Notes under the pieces: generated by a model
What the model was told of the DNA's origin: nothing
What the model saw: only the letters and a program-made list of their open reading frames with translations
Databases searched by the model: none
In this document: piece by piece, positions 53,350 through 62,483 of the stretch
Layout: the number at the start of each line of letters is the position of its first letter
How positions within the stretch are numbered: position 1 is the first letter of the stretch
Translations under genes and position numbers: made by a program
Origin: Leifsonia shinshuensis
GTDB lineage: Bacteria; Actinomycetota; Actinomycetes; Actinomycetales; Microbacteriaceae
Reading direction: 5' to 3'
Length of the DNA stretch: 64,000 nucleotides
Assembly (NCBI RefSeq): GCF_031456835.1
Contig: NZ_JAVDVK010000001.1
Location: 1,426,001 to 1,490,000, forward strand

Positions 53350-55629
53350 ATGCGGGGATTTACGAGCGACGTGTCACCACCAGTCCGGCCACGGGGGTCG
53401 AGCGGACTGGTGTCGTTCGCGACCGTCGCCGCGCTGGCGGCTCTGCTGTTCAGCGCCGCCGGACTGATCGGGGACGCGCCTCCCGCGACCGCGACTCCCG
53501 CCCCTCACACACCCCTCGCACCGCAGCACCTCGCGTCACCGTACGCCGCAGCACACGAAGCACCCGCCTCGGCGGCACCGCAGCCGCCCGCCGCAGCTCC
53601 CGCGGATACCCAACCGCCGTCGAGCACCCCCTCCCCGCCGCCCACACCGCAGCCGCTGAGGATGGACTCCCTCCCGACCGGGCTCGTCACCTCCTTCCCG
53701 CTCCCCGTCTCGGGCACCGCCACGCCCGGCGACGTGGTCGCGGTGTCCGCCGGCTCGACGCCGGGCGCCTCGGAGAGCTGCCAGGCGACCGTCGGAGACG
53801 ACGGACGCTGGTCGTGTGGGCTCGCCTCGCTGCCGGACGGCGGCGGGGTGGCCGTGCGGGCCGAGGCGCGGTCGACCGGCGAGTCCACCGGTGACCGGGT
53901 GGATGTGCTGCACCCGCCGACGATCAGCGGCAGCGGGGTCGTCTCCACGTCCGGCGCCGTCCGCGGCACCGCCTTCCCCGGCGCGCGGGTAACCGTGACC
54001 GCCGAGACGGGTGCGAGCTGCACCTTCCCGGCGGACTCCAACGGCGCGTGGGGATGCGTGCTGAGCGGTTCCCTGCCCGACGGGCGGCACACCGTGTCGG
54101 CCACACAGGTCGCCGGCTTCTCCACCCAGCGCTCCGGCCGCAGCGCCGCCGTCCCGCTCGCCGTGGACCGCACCCCGCCCGGCGCCCCGAGCATCACCAC
54201 TCCCGCGCCCGGCTCCTCCGCCGCTGCCGGCACGCCGGTCTCCTTCGGCGGGTCCGGCGAGTCCGGAGCACGCGTCACGCTCTACGCGCAGACACCCGGC
54301 GGCACCACCGTCGTCTGCAGCGCGCAGGTGGTGAGCGGCGCGTGGTCGTGCGCGGGCGTCCTCGACGGCGGCGCGTACACGGTGTCGGCCCTGCAACGTG
54401 ACGCCGCGGGGAACGTCAGCCCGGGCAGCAACCCGGTCACCCTGACCGTCGCGGCCGCGGCCGGCGCTGCGGCCGCGCCGACGCCGTCTCCCACACGTAC
54501 CCCGGCGCCGACCCCCACGCCGTCGGCTCCGGCGCCCGCCGCTCCGGGTGCCGCGCCGCCCACCGGCCCGGCCAGTCCCGGCACCCAGGAACGGTTCGAC
54601 GCGCCGTTCACCACCGCGAGCGCACCCGTGGTGTCCGCGGCGGCACTGCCCGGGTGGATGCGGTCGGCCGGTCTCGCCGTCGCCGCCCTGCTGCTCCTCG
54701 TGCTGCCCGCGAGGCTGCTGGCCGCGGCCCTGGCCCGCGGCCGCGCCCAGCGCGAACGCCACGGCGCGCACCGCGGCGCGCTGTTCGGCCGCAACCGGCC
54801 GCGCTCGGACGTGTCGGAGGCATCCGCCCTGTTCGGTGAGGCCGGCGCGGCGCGAGCCGCCGAGAGCGACACCCCTGCTGTCTCGCGGTCGCAGCGCTTC
54901 TGGTCGATCGCGGCCACGGGGCTTGCGACGGTGCTGCTGGTGACCCTCTCCACGCCGGTCCCCGACGCGGGCACGTACCCGAGCGTCCTGGTCGCCGTCG
55001 CCCTCGCCGTCGCGGCCGTGAACGCCGTGTGGGTGCTCGCGGGTCGCGGTCTCGCGCCGCACTTACATCTCCATGTGCCGCACCTGGTGCTGCGGCCGGG
55101 CCTGCTCCTGGTGGTCGCGGTCGCGGCGATCGGATCGCGCGTCCTGGGCCTCTCCCCCGCGCTGCTGTTCGCCCTGGTCCTCGGGCTCGCCCTCGGACCG
55201 CACGCCGGACGGGTGCGGCGCGGACGCATCGCCGCCGTCCAGGTGTCCGCCGTCGCCGCGCTAGGCGTGCTCGCGTGGCTCGCAGTCGGTCTGCTGGGAG
55301 TCCCGTCCGACCCGGCGAGCGCGTTCGTCGTCGAACTCGTCAACGCCCTCGCCCTGACCGGCATCGGCTCGGCGGCAGTGATGCTGCTGCCGATCGGCGG
55401 CCTGGCCGGACGTGCGATCGCGCAGTGGTCGCGCTGGCTGTGGGCGGGGCTCAGCCTGGTGGTCTACACCGTGCTGTTCGCGCTGCTGCTGCCCGTGGCA
55501 TCCCTCGTCGAGCGCGGGGTGGGCATCCTGGTCATCGTCGCGGTGGCCGTCGGCTTCGCGGCGACCAGCGTCGCGGTGTGGCTGTGGGAGCGGTACGTCG
55601 CGCCCGCGCTCGACCGCAGCGTGCCCTAG
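53350..55629 (+). CDS. Large envelope protein: Ig-like repeats plus polytopic membrane domain
   Basis: A 759-residue protein. An N-terminal hydrophobic segment (LVSFATVAALAALLFSAAGLIG) acts as signal or anchor and precedes a Pro/Ala-rich stretch. Three Ig-like beta-sandwich repeats follow (~110-380), each with a Cys pair around phrases such as GRWSCGLASLPDGG, GAWGCVLSGSLPDG and GAWSCAGVLDGG. A Pro/Thr linker leads to six or more spans (~425-759) including ILVIVAVAVGFAATSVAVWL. ATG 53350 follows GGGGTGG. Function unknown; probably surface-exposed adhesion or wall-sensing domains on a membrane base. Ends 4 bp into the convergent SEC-C gene. Confidence 0.75.
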   Translation: MRGFTSDVSPPVRPRGSSGLVSFATVAALAALLFSAAGLIGDAPPATATPAPHTPLAPQHLASPYAAAHEAPASAAPQPPAAAPADTQPPSSTPSPPPTPQPLRMDSLPTGLVTSFPLPVSGTATPGDVVAVSAGSTPGASESCQATVGDDGRWSCGLASLPDGGGVAVRAEARSTGESTGDRVDVLHPPTISGSGVVSTSGAVRGTAFPGARVTVTAETGASCTFPADSNGAWGCVLSGSLPDGRHTVSATQVAGFSTQRSGRSAAVPLAVDRTPPGAPSITTPAPGSSAAAGTPVSFGGSGESGARVTLYAQTPGGTTVVCSAQVVSGAWSCAGVLDGGAYTVSALQRDAAGNVSPGSNPVTLTVAAAAGAAAAPTPSPTRTPAPTPTPSAPAPAAPGAAPPTGPASPGTQERFDAPFTTASAPVVSAAALPGWMRSAGLAVAALLLLVLPARLLAAALARGRAQRERHGAHRGALFGRNRPRSDVSEASALFGEAGAARAAESDTPAVSRSQRFWSIAATGLATVLLVTLSTPVPDAGTYPSVLVAVALAVAAVNAVWVLAGRGLAPHLHLHVPHLVLRPGLLLVVAVAAIGSRVLGLSPALLFALVLGLALGPHAGRVRRGRIAAVQVSAVAALGVLAWLAVGLLGVPSDPASAFVVELVNALALTGIGSAAVMLLPIGGLAGRAIAQWSRWLWAGLSLVVYTVLFALLLPVASLVERGVGILVIVAVAVGFAATSVAVWLWERYVAPALDRSVP

Positions 55630-56012
55630 GCCCGGCGGTCGGCCGTGACCGCGTCCACGTAGAACCAGTCGCGGCCCTCGCGGACGAAGCGCGAGACCTC
55701 GTGGAGGCTCCCCCGCTCGGCGCCCTTGTAGTGCGCGACGAACTCGACCACACCGTCGGTGTCGAACGGTCCGCCGCGCTCCGTGCGCTCGATGTCGAGC
55801 CGGTACCAGCGGACGTCCGCGTCGAGCGTGAGCTCGGCGGGACGCGTCGAGGGATGCCAGCTGCGCAGCAGGTAGCCGGCGTCGCCGAGGGCGAACGCGC
55901 TGAACCGCGACCGCATCAGCCGCTCCGCGGTGGGAGCGGGCTCGCCGCGGTGCAGCGGGCCGCAGCACGCGTCGTAAGTCTCGCCGCTCAGGCAAGGACA
56001 GCGGGTGGTCAC
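55626..56012 (-). CDS. YchJ-like SEC-C motif protein (UPF0225 family)
   Basis: A 128-residue protein. The N-terminal zinc-binding SEC-C-like motif is CPCLSGETYDACCGPLH, followed by RLMRSRFSAFALGDAGYLLRSWHPSTRP and a small NTF2-like fold with FVREGRDWFYVD. The family is widespread in bacteria with unknown function. Full length; stop overlaps the convergent membrane protein gene. Confidence 0.9.
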   Translation of the reverse strand: MTTRCPCLSGETYDACCGPLHRGEPAPTAERLMRSRFSAFALGDAGYLLRSWHPSTRPAELTLDADVRWYRLDIERTERGGPFDTDGVVEFVAHYKGAERGSLHEVSRFVREGRDWFYVDAVTADRRA

Positions 56013-56244
56013 CCACCGAGCCTAGCCGCGCGTCGCGCCCGCTCAGGCCCCGGCTCCGGCCCCGGACATGGAGACCCGGCCGACGCCCACGTCGGGGGGA
56101 TCCTGGGCGCCGGCCGGGTCGGGGACACCTCACCAGAAAGGGTGTCGGCCATCATTGTGGTCCCCGAAGGTGAGCGGGTTCTTCGGACGTCCTGAAGGTC
56201 TTCGCAGACGCGGGGGAATCGGGCGACGGTGTAGCGTTGAGCCC

Positions 56245-56352
56245 ATGGAAGGTCTGCTCATCGGATTCATCTGGCTCGTCGTCGTGGTCGGAGGCGGCAT
56301 CGCTGCTGCGGCGATCGTGCAGATGATCAGGTCCCCGTACCGCGACCGGTAG
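56245..56352 (+). CDS. Very small membrane protein, 35 aa
   Basis: ATG at 56245 opens a 35-codon frame: a short start, one strong hydrophobic helix (LLIGFIWLVVVVGGGIAAAA) and a basic end (RSPYRDR). A weak purine-rich stretch lies upstream. The ORF is typical of genuine single-span mini-proteins but has no known family. It lies 40 bp before the tRNA gene. Confidence 0.5.
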   Translation: MEGLLIGFIWLVVVVGGGIAAAAIVQMIRSPYRDR

Positions 56353-56392
56353 AGCACCTCCGCATCCGTCGCCCGACGCGGCCGCGGGCCAC

Positions 56393-56466
56393 GCCCCCAT
56401 AGCCCAATCGGTAGAGGCAGGCGACTTAAACTCGCCCGAGTGTGGGTTCGAGTCCCACTGGGGGTA
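56393..56466 (+). tRNA. tRNA with anticodon UAA (Leu by anticodon), short variable arm
   Basis: A complete 74-nt cloverleaf. Acceptor stem GCCCCCA/TGGGGGT, D arm, a perfect anticodon stem GGCGA/TCGCC with loop CTTAAAC (anticodon UAA), 5-base variable loop CGAGT, and a perfect T stem GTGGG/CCCAC with loop TTCGAGT. The discriminator is A. CCA is not encoded. Bacterial leucine tRNAs normally have a long variable arm, so the class-I shape with a UAA anticodon is unusual. It would read UUA, a very rare codon in this genome. Confidence 0.85.
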
Positions 56467-56635
56467 CTCCTTGGGGGCTTCGGCCGTGCTTCCGTCGGAA
56501 AAGACCCTCGAAATCTCCGACGCAGCGCTCTGCCGCGGGACTTTCGCGGCGCTTCCGGCCGGATCTCCGACGGACGATCGCAGATCTCCGACGATCGGTC
56601 GTGCCGCGACGGCACGAACCTGCCGCAGACGCACG

Positions 56636-56665
56636 AAGGCCCGGCCCCCTGAGGGGCCGGGCCTT
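56636..56665. terminator. Hairpin terminator between tRNA and ndh
   Basis: A 13-bp stem (aaggcccggcccc paired with ggggccgggcctt) with a 4-base loop, 16 bp past the ndh stop (minus strand) and downstream of the tRNA (plus strand). The 56467-56635 stretch before it holds no gene I can support. Confidence 0.85.
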
Positions 56666-56681
56666 CGACGCGGTCGGTGCG

Positions 56682-58100
56682 TTACTTCGCGGTGACCTCA
56701 GCGGGCTGCTTGGTCGCCGGCTCCGCCTTCTTGCGGGCGGGGGCCTTCTTCGCCGGCTCGGCCGGAGCGGCCTCGACGGCCGGCTTCGGGCGGGCGGCGA
56801 ACTCCTCGAAGTTCGCGCGCGGGTTCTGGACGGCCTGCAGCGACACGATGTCGCGGTCGAGCCACAGGTTGTTCCACCAGCCCCAGATCACGCGGAACTT
56901 GCGCTCCCACGACGGCATCGCGAGGCCGTGGTAGCCACGGTGGGCCAGCCAGCCGAGAACGCCCTTGACGGCGATCTTGCCCGACTGGAGCACGCCGACG
57001 CCGACGCCGAGGCCGGCCACCGCGCCGAGGCTCTTGTGGTAGTACTGGCGCGGCAGCTCGCCGCGCAGCGAGGCGACGATGTTCTTCGCGAGCAGCTTGC
57101 CCTGACGCACCGCGTGCTGGGCGTTCGGCACGCAGTAGCCGCCCACGCCGCCGCCGGTCAGATCGGGGACGGCGGACACGTCGCCCGCGCCCCAGGCGTC
57201 CTCGATGATCTCGTCGTCCGTCCCGACGCGGAGGTCGGCGCGCACGCGCAGGCGGCCGCGCTCCTCGATCGGGAGGTCGGTGTGACGCACGATCTCCGGG
57301 TTCGCCATGACGCCGGCGGTCCAGACGATGAGGTCGGACTCGAAGCTCTCACCGGTGGACAGCTGGATGACGCCGTCGACCGCGCTCGAGAGCTGCGTGT
57401 CGAGGTGGATCTGCGCACCGCGCTCCGCCAGGTTCTTGATCACCCAGTGGCTGGTCGGGAGCGACACCTCCGGCATGATCCGGCCCATGGCCTCGATCAG
57501 GTGGAAGTGCGTGTCCTCGAAGGAGATCTCCGGGTAGCGCTTCAGCAGGGCGCTCGCGAAGGAGCGGAGCTCGGCGAAGATCTCGATGCCCGCGAAGCCG
57601 CCGCCGACGACGACGAAGGTGAGCAGACGGTCGCGCTCCGGGCCGGCCGGCATGCCCGCCGCCTTGTCGAAGTTGGTGAGAAGCCGGTCGCGGATGTACA
57701 CGGCCTCCTCGATGTTCTTGAGGCCGACGGCCTGGTCGGCGACGCCCGGGATCGGGAACGTGCGCGACACGGCGCCGGCCGTGACCACGACGATGTCGTA
57801 CTCGAACTCGTAGGATTCGCCCACCGGCGGCTGGATCGTGGCGACCTTGCGCGCGTGGTCGACGTAGGTGACCTTCGCGGTGATGATGTTGGTCGTCTTG
57901 AGGTGGCGGCGGTGCGCGACCACCGCGTGACGCGGCTCGATGGAGCCCGCCGCGACCTCCGGGAGGAACGGCTGGTACGTCATGTAGGGCAGGGGGTCGA
58001 CCATGGTGACCTCGGCCTCGCCCGGGCGGAGCTGCTTCTCGAGCTTCCACGCGGTGTAGAAGCCGGCGTATCCGCCGCCGACGATCAGGATTTTGGGCAC
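56682..58100 (-). CDS. ndh: Type II NADH dehydrogenase
   Basis: A 472-residue membrane-associated flavoprotein passing electrons from NADH to menaquinone without pumping protons. The FAD-binding start is ILIVGGGYAGFYTAWKLE, the NADH-binding GxGxxG-type strand is FVVVGGGFAGIEIFAEL, and AWGAGDVSAVPDL with PNAQHAVRQGKLLA completes the family pattern. The C-terminal ~45 residues are a Lys/Ala/Pro-rich tail like those of other actinobacterial NDH-2 proteins. GTG 58100 has GAGGAGA upstream; other upstream starts are less likely. Confidence 0.94.
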   Translation of the reverse strand: MPKILIVGGGYAGFYTAWKLEKQLRPGEAEVTMVDPLPYMTYQPFLPEVAAGSIEPRHAVVAHRRHLKTTNIITAKVTYVDHARKVATIQPPVGESYEFEYDIVVVTAGAVSRTFPIPGVADQAVGLKNIEEAVYIRDRLLTNFDKAAGMPAGPERDRLLTFVVVGGGFAGIEIFAELRSFASALLKRYPEISFEDTHFHLIEAMGRIMPEVSLPTSHWVIKNLAERGAQIHLDTQLSSAVDGVIQLSTGESFESDLIVWTAGVMANPEIVRHTDLPIEERGRLRVRADLRVGTDDEIIEDAWGAGDVSAVPDLTGGGVGGYCVPNAQHAVRQGKLLAKNIVASLRGELPRQYYHKSLGAVAGLGVGVGVLQSGKIAVKGVLGWLAHRGYHGLAMPSWERKFRVIWGWWNNLWLDRDIVSLQAVQNPRANFEEFAARPKPAVEAAPAEPAKKAPARKKAEPATKQPAEVTAK

Positions 58101-58138
58101 AGTGATGCGTCTCCTCAACACGAAAGTTTGGGCCTACA

Positions 58139-59527
58139 TTACTCCCTGCTGCGCATCCGCCTGAAATGCAGCCACGCGCCGGTGCCGCCGAGGGCGACGA
58201 GGACGAGGAAGCCGGCGATCAAGGCGAATGGCAGCCAGAAAGCGGTGAGGACGCTCCATTGCGGCCAGAACATCTGACTCCATGGTACCGCGCGCTCGGG
58301 GGTCAGTTTCGCGGGCACCGGCGCAGCGCGAACATCCCCGCCCGCTGCCGGCGGCGCGGTGGCGGACGGCGACTGCGCCCGGCGGTGGATGCGGATCCAG
58401 TCCGCGAGGTCGCCCATCGGGTTCGCCGTGACGTGCGGGACCGTGGCGGTGACCGCCGCCGCCGCATCCAGCAGCCCGTAGCCGTAGATGGGGCTGGGCA
58501 CCGCGCCGCCTGCGGGCCGAGCGGTGCGGATGATGCGCTCGATCACATCCGCCGCCTTCAGCTCGGGATGCGCGGCCCGCACCAGCGCGACCGCCCCGGC
58601 GACCAGAGGTGCCGCGCCGCTGGTGCCCGCCCACTGCACGTAGCCCCCGCCCGGGTTCGCCCCGACGAGCTGCTCGCTCGGCGCCGAGACGCCGATCGTG
58701 ATGCCTTGCGCTGACGCATCGAAGCTCGCCCGCCCCGCGCGGTCGACGCCCGCGACGGTCAGCACGCCCGGGATGGTCGCGGGCGCGCCGACCTCGCTGG
58801 TGCCGCTCCCCCGGTTGCCCGCGGCGGCCACGATCACGACGTCGTGGGCGAAGGCGTACTGGAAGGCCTCGTCCCAGCTGGGCGGCCAGTCCAGGGTGTT
58901 GCGGGTCAGCGACATGTTGATGACCTTCGCGCCGTTGTCGACCGCCCAGTGGACGGCCTGAGCGATCTGCTCGTCGCTGCCCACCGGTCCCAGCGCCTTG
59001 CCGAGCGCGACGGACACCGCCAGCACGCCGGCCTCGGGCGCGGCGCCGAGCACACCGCTGTCCGGCCCGGTGCCGCGGCCGGCGAGCAGCGAGGCGACCC
59101 ACGTGCCGTGGTTCGCGCTCTCCGCATCCCCCAGCGGCTTCTCGCCGTTCGCCGAGCCGACGCCCGACACGTCCGTGCCGCCGACGATCGCACCGGCGAG
59201 GTCGGGGACGGACCCGTCGACGCCCGTGTCGATGACGGCGACGGTCACCCCGGCGCCGCGCGTGGTGGCCCAGGCCTGCGAGAAGCCGTAGTCGTTCAGC
59301 CAGTACTCGAGGTCGCGGACCTGGTCGGCGTGCGCGGCGGTCGCGGGGACGACCGCACCTGCGAGGGCGACCGCGACGACGGCGACGGATGCGGTGAGCC
59401 GCGCCAGGCGCGCGCCGGACGTGCGCCGCGCGCCGGCAGCACGTCGCACACCGACGAGGCGTCGCAGACGCTCCGCACCGCGGTCGCGCATCCCCCCGCG
59501 GACCGCCGCCCCACCCCTGCGCGCCAT
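58139..59527 (-). CDS. Membrane-anchored subtilisin-like serine protease (mycosin-like)
   Basis: A 462-residue S8 peptidase. Signal segment ~42-66; catalytic Asp in VTVAVIDTGVDG, His in NHGTWVASLLAG, Ser in AGTSGAAPLVAGA; the oxyanion Asn lies in VAAAGNRGSG. A Pro/Ala spacer and one C-terminal helix (LPFALIAGFLVLVALGGTGAWL) anchor it outside. The layout resembles mycosins of type VII secretion, but no ESX gene is nearby. The start may be ATG 59491 rather than 59527. It follows the DUF501 gene by 7 bp. Confidence 0.9.
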   Translation of the reverse strand: MARRGGAAVRGGMRDRGAERLRRLVGVRRAAGARRTSGARLARLTASVAVVAVALAGAVVPATAAHADQVRDLEYWLNDYGFSQAWATTRGAGVTVAVIDTGVDGSVPDLAGAIVGGTDVSGVGSANGEKPLGDAESANHGTWVASLLAGRGTGPDSGVLGAAPEAGVLAVSVALGKALGPVGSDEQIAQAVHWAVDNGAKVINMSLTRNTLDWPPSWDEAFQYAFAHDVVIVAAAGNRGSGTSEVGAPATIPGVLTVAGVDRAGRASFDASAQGITIGVSAPSEQLVGANPGGGYVQWAGTSGAAPLVAGAVALVRAAHPELKAADVIERIIRTARPAGGAVPSPIYGYGLLDAAAAVTATVPHVTANPMGDLADWIRIHRRAQSPSATAPPAAGGDVRAAPVPAKLTPERAVPWSQMFWPQWSVLTAFWLPFALIAGFLVLVALGGTGAWLHFRRMRSRE

Positions 59528-59534
59528 GCGGAAC

Positions 59535-60050
59535 CTACCCCGCGACGTCGATGCGGCACTCGCACACCGCGGGCGACCATCCGCCGCGGGCGAGCGCGAG
59601 GTCGCCGATCGGGTTGACGCCGGGTCCGGCGGCCAGCGCGTGGGCCGCGAGCGCGTGCAGGCACTTGACGCGGGACGGCATCCCGCCGGCGGAGATGCCG
59701 GAGATCTCGTCGACGACGGCGATCGACTCGCGGTCGGCGAGGTACTGCTCGTGCGCCTCCCGGTACTGCGCGGCGACCTCCTCGTCGTCCGCGAGCAGGT
59801 CGTTGTACTCGTTCATCACCTGGGTCGCCTCGAGCGCCGACATCGCGGCGGTCGCGGCCGGATGCGTCAGGTAGTAGAAGGTCGGGAACGGCGTCCCGTC
59901 GTCGAGCCGCGGGGCCGTCGAGACGACGGTCGGGCGGCCGCACACGCAGCGCGCGGCGATGCCGACGACGTTGCGGGCCGGGCGGCCGAGCTGCTCGGAG
60001 ACCACGGCGATGTCGTCGTCGGTCACGGGATCGAAGGGCGGTCGGGTCAT
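59535..60050 (-). CDS. DUF501 domain protein
   Basis: A 171-residue protein with a DUF501 domain. Pieces recognised are VVGIAARCVCGRPTVVSTAPRL, TPFPTFYYLTHP and the C-terminal GGMPSRVKCLHALAAHALAAGPGVNPIGD. Cys residues in RCVCG, VKC and CEC could bind metal. The family sits beside septum-formation genes in actinobacteria; function unknown. It starts five bases after the FtsB-like stop. Confidence 0.9.
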   Translation of the reverse strand: MTRPPFDPVTDDDIAVVSEQLGRPARNVVGIAARCVCGRPTVVSTAPRLDDGTPFPTFYYLTHPAATAAMSALEATQVMNEYNDLLADDEEVAAQYREAHEQYLADRESIAVVDEISGISAGGMPSRVKCLHALAAHALAAGPGVNPIGDLALARGGWSPAVCECRIDVAG

Positions 60051-60055
60051 GCGGG

Positions 60056-60580
60056 TCACTTCTTCGGTGCGGGGGTGGGAGTCGGGGTGGGCGACGTGGG
60101 CGCTCCGCCCAGCTGCTGCGGGGTCGCCTCGGTGAGGCCGGCGCCCATGAACGAGCCGAACAGCGAGCTCACCCAGTCGGTGCGCGTCTTCTGCAGCCGC
60201 GAGCTGACGGGGGTCGCGTCCTGCTTCGCCGCCGGCGGCCGGTCGTCGATGACCAGGTAGCTGACCTCGCCGGGCATCACGTAGTAGAGCCGGTCGCGAG
60301 CCTGAGCGCGCAGGTAGCTGGGGTCGTTCCAGCGGGCGCGCTGGTCCTTCAGCGTGTTCACCTGGGTGGCGAGCTGGTCGACCGCGTGCTGCTGGTCGGA
60401 GATCTGCTGGCGCTGGGCGAGGAACGCCTGCACGGTGGGCGCGAGGATGACGACGGCCAGCACGAGCACGCCCATCATGACGAGCGAGAACGCCGAGAAG
60501 TGCAGCTGGCGGAGCCACCGTCCGGTGCCGGTGGGCCGGGACATGCGCACCGGGACGCGGCGCGTGCGCGGCTTCGGCAT
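60056..60580 (-). CDS. Septum formation initiator (FtsB/DivIC-like)
   Basis: A 174-residue single-span division protein. Basic N-terminus, one membrane helix (FSLVMMGVLVLAVVILAPTV), then an extracytoplasmic coiled coil (QQISDQQHAVDQLATQVNTLKDQRARWNDPSYLRAQARDRL) of FtsB/DivIC type, and a Pro/Thr-rich tail. It would join the divisome between FtsL and FtsQ-like proteins. ATG 60580 has GGGAGGG upstream. Runs with DUF501 and the protease as an operon. Confidence 0.92.
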   Translation of the reverse strand: MPKPRTRRVPVRMSRPTGTGRWLRQLHFSAFSLVMMGVLVLAVVILAPTVQAFLAQRQQISDQQHAVDQLATQVNTLKDQRARWNDPSYLRAQARDRLYYVMPGEVSYLVIDDRPPAAKQDATPVSSRLQKTRTDWVSSLFGSFMGAGLTEATPQQLGGAPTSPTPTPTPAPKK

Positions 60581-60689
60581 GGGCCCTCCCGGTCTCGGAT
60601 CGCGGCGTCGGACGGAGCCGGTCGGCCCCCTCCCATCGTAGGCGACGGATCCTCCCGCGGCGGCGGCGCGTCGGGGTGTCGGGATGCGC

Positions 60690-60935
60690 TCAGCCGCCGC
60701 CCAGCAGGGCGACCAGCCGCACGACGCCCAGCGCGAGCAGCACCGCCGCACCGACGGCGAACACGGCCCCGAGAGTGCGGGCATCGCGCGCCCGGAAGCG
60801 CGTGCGCGCATCCTGATCGGCGAAGAACGCCGCCGCCCGCCCGGGCCGCATCAGCAGGAACACCCCCAGCACGGCGAACAGCCCCGCGAGCGCGAGGAAC
60901 AGCACCAGGGGGACGACCTCGGACTCCGTCCTCAT
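60690..60935 (-). CDS. Small two-span membrane protein
   Basis: An 81-residue protein with two hydrophobic helices (VVPLVLFLALAGLFAVLGVFLLM and LGAVFAVGAAVLLALGVVRLVALL) separated by a charged loop with RFRARDART. No family recognised. It lies between eno and the FtsB-like gene on the same strand. Codon use supports a real gene. Confidence 0.68.
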   Translation of the reverse strand: MRTESEVVPLVLFLALAGLFAVLGVFLLMRPGRAAAFFADQDARTRFRARDARTLGAVFAVGAAVLLALGVVRLVALLGGG

Positions 60936-61007
60936 GCGAGCACCGCGCCCGCTACGTCCTCGATCTCCGGCACCTCAGCACCATACCGCCCGCGTGCCGT
61001 CGGTCGG

Positions 61008-61065
61008 CGAGTCGTGAGTGGATGTCCGAATTCCCCGCGAATGGTGAGTACATGTCGCAACTCGG
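61008..61065. repeat. Intergenic repeat, family B copy 2
   Basis: Begins cgagtcgtgagtggatgtc, matching the arm of the repeat at 12350-12406, then carries a second related unit ggtgagtacatgtcgcaactcgg. It lies between the small membrane gene and the eno terminator. Confidence 0.55.
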
Positions 61066-61090
61066 CACGCGACGGCATCCCCGAGACGCG

Positions 61091-61122
61091 GAACGGCCCC
61101 CGGGGGAACCCGGGGGCCGTTC
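61091..61122 (-). terminator. Hairpin terminator of eno
   Basis: gaacggcccccggg pairs with cccgggggccgttc around a short centre (32 bp), 18 bp past the eno stop on the minus strand. No long T-run, as is common in actinobacteria. Confidence 0.85.
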
Positions 61123-61139
61123 GCGGCGCGCGGGGTGCG

Positions 61140-62462
<1,323 letters not shown>

Positions 62463-62483
62463 CTAGTGAGGCCGGGTGGCGCG

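Noticed and set aside
56467..56635. A second RNA gene after the tRNA
   Set aside because: Some short dyads exist, but there is no cloverleaf or known ncRNA pattern.
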